64,000 nt of DNA from Reyranella sp. (GTDB lineage: Bacteria > Pseudomonadota > Alphaproteobacteria > Reyranellales > Reyranellaceae). Below are positions 32,365-41,697 of this stretch, piece after piece. Both the position numbers and the translations under genes were made by a program. The notes under the pieces are model-generated. The model searched no databases. It was not told where the DNA came from and saw only the letters and a list, made by a program, of their open reading frames with translations. Position 1 is the first letter of the stretch. Each line of letters begins with the position of its first letter. The DNA is taken from NCBI RefSeq assembly GCF_004297405.1, contig NZ_SCVC01000011.1, positions 124,001 through 188,000 on the forward strand, written 5' to 3'.

Positions 32365-34110
32365 TCAGCCCCCGTAGAGATAGTTCGGCAGCCAGAGCGT
32401 CATGCCCGGCCACACGTACATGATCACCATGCAAACGATGACGATCAGCATGTAGGGCATCATGCCGCCAAATATTTGGTTGATCGTCACATGCGGCGGC
32501 GACACGCCCTTGAGATAGAAAGCCGACATCGCGACTGGCGGCGACAGGAACGCGGCCTGGAGGTTCACGAACACCAGGGTGCCCCACAGGATCGGGTCGA
32601 TGTTGTAGTGCTTCAGGAGCGGCAGGAAGATCGGCACGAAGATGATGATGATCTCCGTCCATTCCAGCGGCCAACCCAATATGAAGATGATGGCCTGCGA
32701 CAGGATCATGAACTGAAGCGGCGTCAGGTTGAGCGACAGCGCCCAGCGTTCGACGAGTCCCTGGCCGCCGAGAATAGCGAAGACAGCCGAGAAGAGCGCG
32801 GAGCCGACGAACAGCCAGCAGACCATTGCCGTCGTCTTGGCGGTCAGGAACACGGCCTCCTTGGTGCGCTTCCAGTCGAGCGTGCGAGCCTGGAAGGCAA
32901 GCAGGAAGGCGCCGGCGGCGCCGACGGCGGCCGACTCGGTGGCTGTCGTGATACCGAACAGGATCACTGCCAGCACGACCGCGGTCAGGATGCCGAGCGG
33001 CATGACCGAAGCGGTAAGGAGCTTCAGCACGGTGAAACGTGCTGCATCCATACGCCAGTAGTAGCGCAACACCGCGAGCAAGGTCAGCGCGGCGATGATG
33101 GCGAACCAGATGTAGAAAGCGTTCGATGGGCCGGCCTCGCCAGGCGCTGCTTCCGCAACGGCGGCCGCGCCACCGAGGGGCTGCAGCCCGGCCGCTTCCG
33201 GCGCATCGATGGTCTTCTTGTGGATGACAACGTACCACCAGGCGCCGCCCAGCGTGACTGCTGCCACCAGCAGGGGCACCAGCGCCACGACGAAGTTATA
33301 GGCGATGCCGAGATAGCCCAGCGGCTTGCCGTCTGCCTCGATGCCCCGTCCGCGAGCCGGTGCGATCAGCGCCCGGGCGAGACCGACCAGCATGTTGCGC
33401 GAATAGGCCGCCTGCAGGCGCTCGACCCAGCTCGGCACCGGTACCCTTGTCTGTTCTTCGGGCAGCTTGGGGGCAACGCGGGGATTGATCGTGGCCCAGC
33501 CCAGGACATAGACGAGATAGAGAAGCGCCAGGAAGAAGCCGGGGAACATCGCCGCCGCGTAGAGCTTGACGACCGACTGGCCGGCCACCGCGGCGTAGAC
33601 GATGATCATCACCGAGGGCGGGATCAGAATGCCCAGGGTGCCACCGGCCGTGATGACGCCCGCGGCGAGCTTCACGTCATAGCCAGCTCGCAGCATGGGA
33701 TTCATGGCGATGACGCCCATCAGGACCACGACGGCGCCGACGAGGCCGCTGGCGATGCCCCAGAAGGTGCAAACGATCAGCGTTGCCACGGCAAGCGCCG
33801 CCGGTACGCGGCGGAAGGCGAGCTGGATCGAATAGAACATCTTGTCGACGAGCGCGCCGCGTTCCATCACGTAGCCCATCAGCACGAAGAGCGGGATGGA
33901 GATCAGCACGTCGTTGGTCATGGCGCCGTAGGTGCGCTGGACCATCAGGGCGAACACCTTGTTGTCGGCCCAGGACTGCGTGGGATCGTAGAAGGCGATG
34001 AAGCCGAAGAAGATGCCCAGTCCCATCAGGGTGAAGGCCGTCGCGAAGCCCATCATGATCACGACCACGATGAGACCCAGCATCAGCAGGCCGAGGGCGG
34101 GATCGCTCAT
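32365..34110 (-). CDS. TRAP transporter large permease subunit (DctM), extended form
   Basis: 581 residues, longer than the usual 430 for DctM. The N-terminal MSDPALGLLMLGLIVVVIMMG and the re-entrant segments GIASGLVGAVVVLMGVIAM and GTLGILIPPSVMIIVYA are typical, as is ITTATESAAVGAAGAFLLA in the second half. An insertion of about 130 residues with extra hydrophobic segments lies around residues 215-360, the form seen in mannitol/chloroaromatic-type TRAP systems. It uses the sodium gradient to import an organic acid. It overlaps the small permease by ATGA (34107-34110). Confidence 0.9.
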   Translation of the reverse strand: MSDPALGLLMLGLIVVVIMMGFATAFTLMGLGIFFGFIAFYDPTQSWADNKVFALMVQRTYGAMTNDVLISIPLFVLMGYVMERGALVDKMFYSIQLAFRRVPAALAVATLIVCTFWGIASGLVGAVVVLMGVIAMNPMLRAGYDVKLAAGVITAGGTLGILIPPSVMIIVYAAVAGQSVVKLYAAAMFPGFFLALLYLVYVLGWATINPRVAPKLPEEQTRVPVPSWVERLQAAYSRNMLVGLARALIAPARGRGIEADGKPLGYLGIAYNFVVALVPLLVAAVTLGGAWWYVVIHKKTIDAPEAAGLQPLGGAAAVAEAAPGEAGPSNAFYIWFAIIAALTLLAVLRYYWRMDAARFTVLKLLTASVMPLGILTAVVLAVILFGITTATESAAVGAAGAFLLAFQARTLDWKRTKEAVFLTAKTTAMVCWLFVGSALFSAVFAILGGQGLVERWALSLNLTPLQFMILSQAIIFILGWPLEWTEIIIIFVPIFLPLLKHYNIDPILWGTLVFVNLQAAFLSPPVAMSAFYLKGVSPPHVTINQIFGGMMPYMLIVIVCMVIMYVWPGMTLWLPNYLYGG

Positions 34111-34775
34111 ATCTTGTTGTCTCCGCCCATGCCGCGCTGGCGTGCCGCTTCGTCGATCTGTGCCGCCCGTGCGATGGCGAGCTGGCGGGCGTCGTCGTCG
34201 ACATACTCCGAGTGGGCGAGCTGCTCCTCGACGACGTCGATCTCGCTCACGTCCTTCAGCCGTGCCGGCCAGACACCGGTCTTCAGGCAGACGATGCAAC
34301 GCACCACTTCGGCGACGCCCTGCAGCAGCACGAACGCGCCGGCAATCGGGATGATGGTCTTGAAGTGATAGACCGGCGGTCCATCGGCAGTGACGTTGGA
34401 GTGCTCGCGAATGCGCCAGGAATCACCGGCATATTCCCAGCCGGCGTAGAGGAGGGCGGCGATGCCGGGAAAGAAGAAGACGAAGTAGAGGATCAGGTCG
34501 AGCGTCGCCTGGGTGCGTGGCCGCATCGAGCTGTAGAGGAAGTCGCCGCGTACGTGGGCGTTCTGCGCCAACGCATAGGCGCCGCACAGCATGAACAACG
34601 AGCCGTAGAGCATGTTGTTGAGGTCGAAGATCCAGGCAGTCGGCGCATTGAGGATGTAACGCTTGAAAACTTCGAGGCAGACCACGGCCATCAGCGCAAT
34701 GATCAGCCAGGCGGCCGCCTTGCCGACCCAGGTGCTGATGCCGTCGATGGTGTGCAGGAAGCGTTCGACCGTCAT
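34107..34775 (-). CDS. TRAP transporter small permease subunit (DctQ)
   Basis: 222 residues, four membrane helices in the N-terminal 170 residues (AAAWLIIALMAVVCLEVF; LYGSLFMLCGAYALAQ; LILYFVFFFPGIAALLYAG; IPIAGAFVLLQGVAEVVRC), then a charged cytosolic tail. The helix-2 motif NMLYGSLFMLCGAYAL with HVRGDFLY is typical of DctQ in the chloroaromatic/mannitol branch. The ATG at 34775 is preferred to the GTG nine bases earlier. Overlaps DctM by ATGA. Confidence 0.88.
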   Translation of the reverse strand: MTVERFLHTIDGISTWVGKAAAWLIIALMAVVCLEVFKRYILNAPTAWIFDLNNMLYGSLFMLCGAYALAQNAHVRGDFLYSSMRPRTQATLDLILYFVFFFPGIAALLYAGWEYAGDSWRIREHSNVTADGPPVYHFKTIIPIAGAFVLLQGVAEVVRCIVCLKTGVWPARLKDVSEIDVVEEQLAHSEYVDDDARQLAIARAAQIDEAARQRGMGGDNKI

Positions 34776-34852
34776 GCAAGACACTATAGTTCAAATGGGC
34801 GAGGCACCGTCCGGTTCTCCGGGCGGTGCCCCGCAATTTCAGTCGGTCTGGC

Positions 34853-35980
34853 CTAGAGCCGGATCGGCTTGGCCTGCGGGCCGAAATAGTGGTCGAATGC
34901 CATCCTGCGGTTGACCACCGTATCCTGCTCCCACTGCGTCGCGCGCTTAGCGAACGCGACCTGAGACTGCGCGATTTCCTTGAACAGCGCGTTCTCCGCC
35001 GACTTCTTGGCGACCACGTCGTCATAGACCTCGAGCTGGCGCTTCAGCACGGCATCGGGCGTCTTGTAGAAGCGGACCTTGTCCTTGGTCTGCAGTTCCA
35101 CATAGTCCTTTGAATAGCGGTCGATCGCCTTCCATTGCATGTCCTGCGAGGCAGCTTCCACGCCGTTGGCGATGATCGCCCGCAGCTTCTCCGGCAGGGC
35201 GTTGTACTTGTCCTTGTTGAACATGATCTCGAACTGCTCGGCGTTCTGATGGTAGCTCTGCAGCATGCAGATCTTCGACACGTCGGCGAAGCCCAGGAGG
35301 CGGTCCGACGAGGCGTTGTTGAATTCCGCCGCGTCGAGCAGGCCGCGATCCATCGCCGAGACGATTTCACCGCCGGGCAGCGCGTTGACCGCTGCGCCCA
35401 TCCCCTGGAACACGTCGATCGAAATGCCGACAGTACGGAACTTCAGGCCCTGCAGGTCCTCGACCTTGGCAACCGGCTTCTTGAACCAGCCCAGCGGCTG
35501 TGTCGGCATCGGGCCATAGGGAAACGACACGACGTTGGCGCCGATCGAGGCGTAGAGCTTCTCGAGCAGTTCCTTGCCGCCGCCATACTTGTGCCAGGCC
35601 ATCAGCATGTTGGCGTCCATGGCGTAGCCCGGACCCGAGCCCCACAGCGCCAGCGCCGTCTGCTTGCCGTAGTGATAGACCAGCACGCCGTGGCCACCAT
35701 CGAGCGTGCCCTTCGACACGGCTTCGAGCAGGCCGAAGGCCGGCACGACGGCACCCGCGGGCAGGACCTCGATCTTGAGGTCACCGCCGGTCATGTCGTT
35801 AATCTTCTTGGCGAAGTCGAGGGCGAACTCGTGAAAGATGTCCTTGGATGGCCACGTACTCTGCCAACGCATGCTGATCGGCCCCTGCGCCTTGACGATT
35901 GCAGGGGCTGCAACGGTCGCTGCCGTTGCAACGGCGGCTCCCTTCAAAAACTTGCGGCGTGATTCCTCACCTTTAGACAT
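34853..35980 (-). CDS. TRAP transporter substrate-binding protein (DctP), Tat-exported
   Basis: 375 residues. The leader has a twin-arginine motif (ESRRKFLKGAAVATAATVAA) with cleavage likely after VKA, so a folded, possibly cofactor-assisted protein is exported. MRWQSTWPSKDIFHEFALDFA, AVSKGTLDGGHG and GLKFRTVGI ... VFQGMGAAVNALPGGEIVSAMDRG are the regular DctP elements, the arginine in FRT being the usual carboxylate-binding residue. AGGAGGAAA precedes the ATG. It heads the operon DctP-DctQ-DctM-serine hydrolase. Substrate is probably an organic acid; the exact one is unknown. Confidence 0.9.
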   Translation of the reverse strand: MSKGEESRRKFLKGAAVATAATVAAPAIVKAQGPISMRWQSTWPSKDIFHEFALDFAKKINDMTGGDLKIEVLPAGAVVPAFGLLEAVSKGTLDGGHGVLVYHYGKQTALALWGSGPGYAMDANMLMAWHKYGGGKELLEKLYASIGANVVSFPYGPMPTQPLGWFKKPVAKVEDLQGLKFRTVGISIDVFQGMGAAVNALPGGEIVSAMDRGLLDAAEFNNASSDRLLGFADVSKICMLQSYHQNAEQFEIMFNKDKYNALPEKLRAIIANGVEAASQDMQWKAIDRYSKDYVELQTKDKVRFYKTPDAVLKRQLEVYDDVVAKKSAENALFKEIAQSQVAFAKRATQWEQDTVVNRRMAFDHYFGPQAKPIRL

Positions 35981-36080
35981 TGGTTTCCTCCTGTGCTCGG
36001 CTTCTGCGTGCCGATGCATTGATGCAGTTAGGATGAACCTTTAGTTGAAGTTCTGTCTAGCTGAATCGCGGCGCGTCACA

Positions 36081-38165
36081 TCATGGTGACGCGGTGAGGC
36101 CGACCGTTCGCAGCGCAAAGGCATAGACGATCGCCATCTCGTCGAGCCGGTTGAACCGCCCTGACGATCCGCCATGACCGGCGCCCATGTTGGTGCGCAG
36201 CAGGACCGGTCCACCGCCGATCATGGTGGCGCGTAGCCGGGCGACCCATTTGGCCGGTTCCCAGTAGGTGACGCGCGGATCGGTGAGCCCGGCCATGGCC
36301 AGAATTGCCGGATAGTCCCGGGCTGCAACATTGTCGTAGGGCGAATAGGAGAGGATGTAACGGAACGCCGCTTCGTCGGTGATGGGGTTGCCCCACTCGG
36401 GCCACTCCGGTGGCGTCAGCGGCAGCTTGTCGTCCAGCATCGTGTTCAGCACATCGACGAAGGGCACTTCGGCCACGATGCCGGCGAACAGTTCCCCAGC
36501 CCGGTTGGCGACCGCGCCCATCAGCATGCCGCCAGCGCTGCCACCGTGTCCGACGATGCGCTTGGCCGAGGTGTAGCCACCCACGATGAGTGCACGCCCG
36601 GCGGCGGCGAAATCGTCGAATGTGTTGGTCTTCTTCTCCCGCTTGCCGTCGAGATACCACGACCAACCCTTGTCAGAGCCGCCGCGGATATGGGCGATGG
36701 CATAGACGAAGCCGCGATCGACCAGCGACAGCCGGTTGGCCGAGAACGACGCCGGCATGGCCATGCCGTAGGAGCCGTAGCCATAGAGCAGCAGCGGCGC
36801 GCTGCCGTCCTTCTTGAAATCGCGGCGATGCAGGATCGACACCGGTACTTCTGCGCCATCGTGTGATCGCGCGAGGATGCGCGTCGTCGCGTAGTCGGCG
36901 GGATCATGACCAGAGGGGATCTGCTGGCGTTTGCGCAAGGTGCGCTCGCGGCTCGCCATATCGTAATCATAGACCTCGGCCGGCGTAGTCATCGACGAAT
37001 AGACGAAGCGCAGCGTCGTCGTGTCGAACTCGAAGCCACCTGCCATGTCGAGAGAGTAGGCGGCTTCGTCGAAGGCGATGACATGCTCGCCGCCCCTGTC
37101 GAGTTCGCGGATCACGATCGAAGGCAGGGCGTTCGACCGCTCCAGCCGCACGAGATGGCCGGCGAACAGCTCCATGCCGAGGATGTAGACGCCAGGCCGG
37201 TGCGGGATCAGCTCCTGCCAGTTCGCGCGGCCGGGCATTGCGAGCGGCGCGGTGGCGATGCGGAAGTCGATGGCGTCGCCTTCGTTGGTGAGGATGAAGA
37301 GCTCCTCGCCACGATCGGCGACGCTGTAGCGAACACCTTTCTGTCGCGGCGCGATCAGGCGCGGCGTCGCGTCCGGTGTGGAGAGATCGAGCAGGTGCTG
37401 CTCGGTCGTGTCGTGGTCACCACCCGCGATCACGCAAAAGCGGCCGCTCGGGCTTTCCTCGATATGAGTGAACCAGCCGACGTCTTTCTCTTCGTAGACG
37501 AGGACATCGTCGTCCTGCGGCGTGCCGAGGCGATGGCGAAAGACCTTCAGCGGCCGGTGACTGTCGTCGACCTGGACGTAATAGAAGAACGAGGAGTCAC
37601 GTCCCCAGACGATCCGGCCGCCGGTTTGTTCCAGCGTATCGGGCAGGTCTTCGCCGGTGTCCCAGCGGCGCACGCGCAGGGTGAAGAATTCGGAGCCGCG
37701 CAGGTCGGCGCTCCACGCGACGAGCCGATGGTCCGGTGAGTGGCGCGTGCCGCCGAACTTGAAATAGTCGGACGCCTTGGCCAGCGCGTCGCCATCGAGG
37801 ATGGTCTGCATGTCGCCGCCGTTGCGCGCCGTGCGGCCGATCTGCTCGTGCTGGCCGCCCTCGCGGAACTTCCAGAGATAGGCGAAGGGACCGTCCGGTG
37901 TCGGCACGCCGGAATCGTCTTCCTTGATGCGGCCGCGCATCTCCGCGACCAGGACCTTCTGCAGGTCCTGAGTCGGGGCCAGCAGCGCTTCGGTGTACTG
38001 GTTCTCGGCCTCGAGATAGGCGCGGATGTCGGGATCGAGGAGCGACGGATCGCGCAGAACCTCCTGCCACTTCTCGTCCTTCAGCCAGGCATAGTCGTCT
38101 TCGACGGTGATCCCATGGAGGGCGCGCGGCGAGGGGCGCCGCGGCGCGATCGGCGGTTTGTTCAT
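36081..38165 (-). CDS. ptrB: Oligopeptidase B (S9A serine peptidase)
   Basis: 694 residues, the usual length for cytosolic oligopeptidase B, which cleaves short peptides after Arg or Lys. The N-terminal blade domain begins with ALHGITVEDDYAWLKDE, and the catalytic domain contains IAHIRGGSDKGWSWY, the nucleophile GHGGSAGGMLMG, a late aspartate, and the histidine in NMGAGHGGSSGRF. No signal peptide. It starts seven bases after the stop of the HpcH-type aldolase gene on the same strand and may be in one transcript with it. A prolyl endopeptidase role is an alternative. Confidence 0.9.
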   Translation of the reverse strand: MNKPPIAPRRPSPRALHGITVEDDYAWLKDEKWQEVLRDPSLLDPDIRAYLEAENQYTEALLAPTQDLQKVLVAEMRGRIKEDDSGVPTPDGPFAYLWKFREGGQHEQIGRTARNGGDMQTILDGDALAKASDYFKFGGTRHSPDHRLVAWSADLRGSEFFTLRVRRWDTGEDLPDTLEQTGGRIVWGRDSSFFYYVQVDDSHRPLKVFRHRLGTPQDDDVLVYEEKDVGWFTHIEESPSGRFCVIAGGDHDTTEQHLLDLSTPDATPRLIAPRQKGVRYSVADRGEELFILTNEGDAIDFRIATAPLAMPGRANWQELIPHRPGVYILGMELFAGHLVRLERSNALPSIVIRELDRGGEHVIAFDEAAYSLDMAGGFEFDTTTLRFVYSSMTTPAEVYDYDMASRERTLRKRQQIPSGHDPADYATTRILARSHDGAEVPVSILHRRDFKKDGSAPLLLYGYGSYGMAMPASFSANRLSLVDRGFVYAIAHIRGGSDKGWSWYLDGKREKKTNTFDDFAAAGRALIVGGYTSAKRIVGHGGSAGGMLMGAVANRAGELFAGIVAEVPFVDVLNTMLDDKLPLTPPEWPEWGNPITDEAAFRYILSYSPYDNVAARDYPAILAMAGLTDPRVTYWEPAKWVARLRATMIGGGPVLLRTNMGAGHGGSSGRFNRLDEMAIVYAFALRTVGLTASP

Positions 38166-38172
38166 TCGTCTC

Positions 38173-39024
38173 TCAGGCGTAGTTGCCGGCTTTGGCAGGC
38201 GCTTTCACCGGCGCGGCGGCCTTGCCGTCGAGCAGGCCGCGCATTTCCGCACCCTTGCTGTCCCACCAGTCGGCCAGAATGCGGACATCCCAGCCGATGC
38301 AGAAATGCTTCACACCCATGTCGAGATACTTGCCGGCCTGGCTCGGGTCGCGCAGCTCGACTCGCGGATGGAGACCCTTCTTCAGTGCCGTTTCGATCGT
38401 CTTCTTCTCCGCGGCCAGAACTTCGGCGTCGGCATACTGACCGGTCTTGCCGATGCTCATGGAGAAGTCGGAGGCGCCGAACTGGACCATGTCGATCCCC
38501 GGCACCGAGAGGACGGCATCGAGATCGTCCACGCACGACTTCTTCTCGACCATGATGGCGATCACGACCTCGTCCAGCGCGTCGACATAGGCGGGCGTGC
38601 CGCCTTCCCGGACGGTGCCGACGTCGCGGCGCATGCCCACGCCCAGCCGTCCGCGGCCCCGCACGCCTTTGGCCATCGTCGTCTCGGCGCGCACGGCATC
38701 GACGGCGACCTTGGCATCCTCGACCGAGCGGATGTCGGCGAAGAGCACGCTCTGGAAGCCCGAGCCAATCGCCCTCATCGCCTGATGGGTATATTGCGTC
38801 TGCTCGATCTTGATCATGCCGGCCATGTTCATGAGCTCGAAGGCGCGGCCGAGATTGTCGAGATCGTGCATCGTGAACGGCGCATATTCGGCGGTGAACT
38901 CGACGTAATCGTATTGCTTGGAGTGACCGATCAGCTCCACCAGGGTCGGCCAGGCCGAGAGAATGTGCGTGCCGACGGTCGGCTCGCCGGCGTTGAGACG
39001 TTCACGAAGAATATTGCGACGCAT
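38173..39024 (-). CDS. HpcH/HpaI aldolase/citrate lyase-family protein
   Basis: 283 residues of a TIM-barrel pyruvate-dependent class II aldolase. VGTHILSAWPTLVELIG at the start, FTAEYAPFTMHDLDN, GFQSVLFADIRSVEDAK and VQFGASDFSMSIGKTGQ follow the family order, and the metal ligands would be the Glu/Asp of IMVEKKS and GASDFS. It would split or join 2-oxo-4-hydroxy acids. GGGGGAAA precedes the ATG at 39024; the longer frame upstream runs into the divergent gene. An alanine/lysine-rich tail (KAAAPVKAPAKAGNYA) is unusual for the family. Confidence 0.85.
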   Translation of the reverse strand: MRRNILRERLNAGEPTVGTHILSAWPTLVELIGHSKQYDYVEFTAEYAPFTMHDLDNLGRAFELMNMAGMIKIEQTQYTHQAMRAIGSGFQSVLFADIRSVEDAKVAVDAVRAETTMAKGVRGRGRLGVGMRRDVGTVREGGTPAYVDALDEVVIAIMVEKKSCVDDLDAVLSVPGIDMVQFGASDFSMSIGKTGQYADAEVLAAEKKTIETALKKGLHPRVELRDPSQAGKYLDMGVKHFCIGWDVRILADWWDSKGAEMRGLLDGKAAAPVKAPAKAGNYA

Positions 39025-39083
39025 GGCGTTTCCCCCGGGGCGGTTGTTCGCGCTAGTGTGGCACCTCGTGTAGGGGGAGTTCC

Positions 39084-40052
39084 ATGTTTCCGTCGAAAGA
39101 AAATCTGACCATCTGTTTTGCACACGCAGCATACCGGATGATGGATCGGTTCGAGCTGCGCAAGACCGGCATCAAGTGCTTCGAGGTCCGTGCCTATGAC
39201 GATCTGGTGAAGCGCATCGGCGAGGCCGACGTGGTGCTGGCCTCGGGCATGTGGAAGAACGACCTGATCCCGCATGCCGGCAAGCTGAAGTTCATCCAGT
39301 CCATCAGCTCGGGCATGGACCAGTATTCCAAGGAACTGCTTGGCGCCAAGGGCATCCGGCTGGCCAGCGCCGCCGGCGTCAATGCACGCGCCGTGGCCGA
39401 GCACGCCCTCGCGCTGATCCTGGCGATCGCGCGGCGCCTGCCTGAAGCGCGCGACAATCAGCGCAAGAAGGTCTGGCGCGGCATGCTGGGCGACCTGACG
39501 CAGCGCGAAGACGAACTCGGCGGCAAGACCCTGCTGGTGGTCGGCATGGGCCGCATCGGCAGCCACCTCGCCAAGCTCGCCAAGGCCTTCGACATGAAGG
39601 TGGTCGGCATCCGGCGCGATCCCAAGGCCGGCACCAACGGCGCCGATGAAATCCACGGCATGGGCGATCTCGTGAAGCTCGTCCCGCAGGCCGATTTCGT
39701 AGCGCTGACCTGCGCACTCACGCCGGAGACCACCGGCCTGATGAGCGCGGCGGCCTTTGCCGCCATGAAGCCGTCATCGGTGTTCGTCAACGTAGCGCGC
39801 GGCAAGGTCGCGGACGAAGAGGCTCTCATCAAGACGATGCAGGGCAACAAAATCTGGGCGGCGGCGCTCGATGTCACGGCCGACGAACCCCTGCCTACTG
39901 CGTCGCCGCTCTGGACCATGCCCAATGTCTTCATCACGCCGCACACGGCCGGTGAGACGCGGGCCTACGAAGACAATGTGCTCGATATTCTGATGGAAAA
40001 CCTCGACCGCCTGTGGCGCGGCGAGAAGACCTTACGCAACCAGGTACTCTAG
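39084..40052 (+). CDS. D-2-hydroxyacid dehydrogenase
   Basis: 322 residues. The NAD motif is LVVGMGRIGSHLAKLA, the basic IRRDP after the second strand suggests NADPH use, and the catalytic set is Arg in NVARGK, Glu in DVTADEPLP, and His in TPHTAGE. It reduces 2-oxoacids such as glyoxylate or hydroxypyruvate. It is divergent from the aldolase across 59 bases; an aldolase releasing a 2-oxoacid next to a 2-oxoacid reductase is a plausible functional pair, by inference. The next gene begins eleven bases after its stop. Confidence 0.9.
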   Translation: MFPSKENLTICFAHAAYRMMDRFELRKTGIKCFEVRAYDDLVKRIGEADVVLASGMWKNDLIPHAGKLKFIQSISSGMDQYSKELLGAKGIRLASAAGVNARAVAEHALALILAIARRLPEARDNQRKKVWRGMLGDLTQREDELGGKTLLVVGMGRIGSHLAKLAKAFDMKVVGIRRDPKAGTNGADEIHGMGDLVKLVPQADFVALTCALTPETTGLMSAAAFAAMKPSSVFVNVARGKVADEEALIKTMQGNKIWAAALDVTADEPLPTASPLWTMPNVFITPHTAGETRAYEDNVLDILMENLDRLWRGEKTLRNQVL

Positions 40053-40063
40053 GGAGACAGGAA

Positions 40064-40645
40064 ATGCCCGTAGCCGATCCGCATCGCGTCATCCTCACCG
40101 GCGAGAATCCGTTCCTGCGACTGAGTGAGAAGGATGGCGATCCCAACTCCACGGATGCGAGCTACTGGCGCATCCTGTTCTGTCCGGCCGGGCCGGGCCA
40201 TGTGCTCTATCTCAAGAGCGAGATGACCGAGAACAAGTGGCGCATCTACTCCGACAACATCGCCATGGCGCGCTGGCTGCAGCAGACGGTGCAGGGCATG
40301 CTCAATGCCGAACTGAAGGATACCTCGATCCCGGTGATCGACGCCGACTTCAGCAAGGCCGGCGACCCGCGCTACTACTGGACCGAGTATGTCTCGGCCG
40401 CCGACGCCGAGATCTCGCTCACCTGGCACGATATCGGCGATCCGCTGCTGATCCACACCGAGCCCAACCAGGCGCCGAACCCCAGGCCCTACGGCGTCTG
40501 CACCGTGCTGGTGCCGGCGCTGTCCGGGCGGTTGACGCTGAACGGCCAACAGGCCCGCGGCAAACCCTGGCCGCGCGATCGTGAAGGCCGTCCTTTCAGC
40601 ACCTCAGCGCTGGCCTTCTCGGAGAGCTGGACCGAGACGCGCTAA
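40064..40645 (+). CDS. Conserved hypothetical protein
   Basis: 193 residues, start at ATG 40064 after an AGGGAGACAGGAA ribosome site. No family recognised. Visible features are a start of PVADPHRVILTGENPFLRLSEKDG, then YWRILFCPAGPGHVLYLKSE, then NKWRIYSDNIAMARWLQQ, and a C-terminal beta-rich part (YGVCTVLVPALSGRLTLNG). There is no signal peptide and no membrane segment. It follows the D-2-hydroxyacid dehydrogenase by eleven bases and so belongs to that transcript. The last four bases overlap the end of the convergent LLM gene. Confidence 0.75.
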   Translation: MPVADPHRVILTGENPFLRLSEKDGDPNSTDASYWRILFCPAGPGHVLYLKSEMTENKWRIYSDNIAMARWLQQTVQGMLNAELKDTSIPVIDADFSKAGDPRYYWTEYVSAADAEISLTWHDIGDPLLIHTEPNQAPNPRPYGVCTVLVPALSGRLTLNGQQARGKPWPRDREGRPFSTSALAFSESWTETR

Positions 40646-41673
40646 CGCGCGGGAGCGAAGCCGTAGGCTTGGGCGAGCAGGGCATAGCTCTGCCGCCGCA
40701 CCTCCTCGTCGTGCGTCCATGTCACGACGGCCATCTCGTCGACGCCGACCCGTTCCTTCAACTCTGTGATGCGGGCGGCGACTTCGGGGCCGGTACCGAC
40801 GAAGGAATCCTTGCGGAACTGTTCGAGCTTGGCTTGCTCATAAGGCGCGAGCGTTTTCACGACGTTCGCCGCCTCGTTGGGCGACAGCAGCGGCCCCATC
40901 ACGCCCTTGTCGCGCTGGATGCGCGAGAGGGCACGCGACGTGAAATGGTATTGCGCCTCGTCCATCGTCTCGGCCGCCAGCGCCCAGACGCAGAGGCCCG
41001 AGCGCGGCTCGGGGTGGCGGGCGCCGGGACGATAGCTGCGCTTGTAGAGATCGATCGCGCGTTCACCACCGGCGCCATCGCTGAAGAACCAGGCGTAGCA
41101 GTAGGGCAGGCCGAACAGCGCGGCGACCTGCGCGCCGTAATCGGAGCTGCCCAGGATCCAGACTTCCGGTGCCGTGTCGCCTTGCGGGAACGCCTTCACC
41201 GCGGCGAAGGGGTGACGATCAACCAGCGGCTCGTTGTGCACCCAGGCGATCAGGTCGCGCACATCGGCGGGAAAATGCTCGGGCCGTTCGTTGGCGGCGG
41301 GGTTCAGGGCGAAGGCCGTGCGGCCATCGGAGCCCGGCGCACGGCCGAGCCCGAGATCGATGCGGCCGGGCGCAAGAGCATCGAGCACGCGGAACACCTC
41401 GGCCACTTTGAACGGCGAGTAGTGCGGCAGCATGATGCCGGCGCTGCCGATGCGGATGCGTTCGGTCGTGGCGGCGATGGCCGCCATCACGATCTCCGGC
41501 GCCGTGCCGACGATGGTCGGATGATTGTGGTGCTCGGAGACCCAGAAGCGCTCGTAGCCCAGCGTCTCGCAATGCTGGGCCAGGGCAACGGTGTTGCGGA
41601 TTGACTGGTCGTGCGGCCGTCCGGCGACGGCAATGGACTGGTCGAGGACGGAAAGACGGAACGGGCGGGACAT
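40642..41673 (-). CDS. LLM-class flavin-dependent oxidoreductase (MsnO8-like)
   Basis: 343 residues. The start LSVLDQSIAVAG followed by GYERFWVSEHHNHPTIVGTAPEIVMAA and RIRIGSAGIMLPHYSPFKVAEVFRVL matches the well-populated MsnO8/YhbW group, whose members use reduced flavin. EVWILGSSDYGAQVAALFGLPY is the hallmark C-terminal half motif. The ATG at 41673 is used rather than the TTG at 41682. It is separate from the LLM enzyme at 2178 in sequence and likely in substrate. No neighbouring reductase is seen. Confidence 0.9.
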   Translation of the reverse strand: MSRPFRLSVLDQSIAVAGRPHDQSIRNTVALAQHCETLGYERFWVSEHHNHPTIVGTAPEIVMAAIAATTERIRIGSAGIMLPHYSPFKVAEVFRVLDALAPGRIDLGLGRAPGSDGRTAFALNPAANERPEHFPADVRDLIAWVHNEPLVDRHPFAAVKAFPQGDTAPEVWILGSSDYGAQVAALFGLPYCYAWFFSDGAGGERAIDLYKRSYRPGARHPEPRSGLCVWALAAETMDEAQYHFTSRALSRIQRDKGVMGPLLSPNEAANVVKTLAPYEQAKLEQFRKDSFVGTGPEVAARITELKERVGVDEMAVVTWTHDEEVRRQSYALLAQAYGFAPAR

Positions 41674-41697
41674 CGACGGCAAAGTGGGGCGTCGATC

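Noticed and set aside
31181..33238. Long continuous frame joining serine hydrolase with part of the TRAP large permease antisense or off-frame text
   Set aside because: The N-terminal half is an off-frame copy of the permease gene; the true hydrolase starts at ATG 32344 behind GAGGAGG.
32101..34368. Open frame of 755 codons on the plus strand opposite the TRAP permease and serine hydrolase
   Set aside because: Very His/Gln/Asp-rich product typical of antisense to membrane proteins in GC-rich DNA; no ribosome site.
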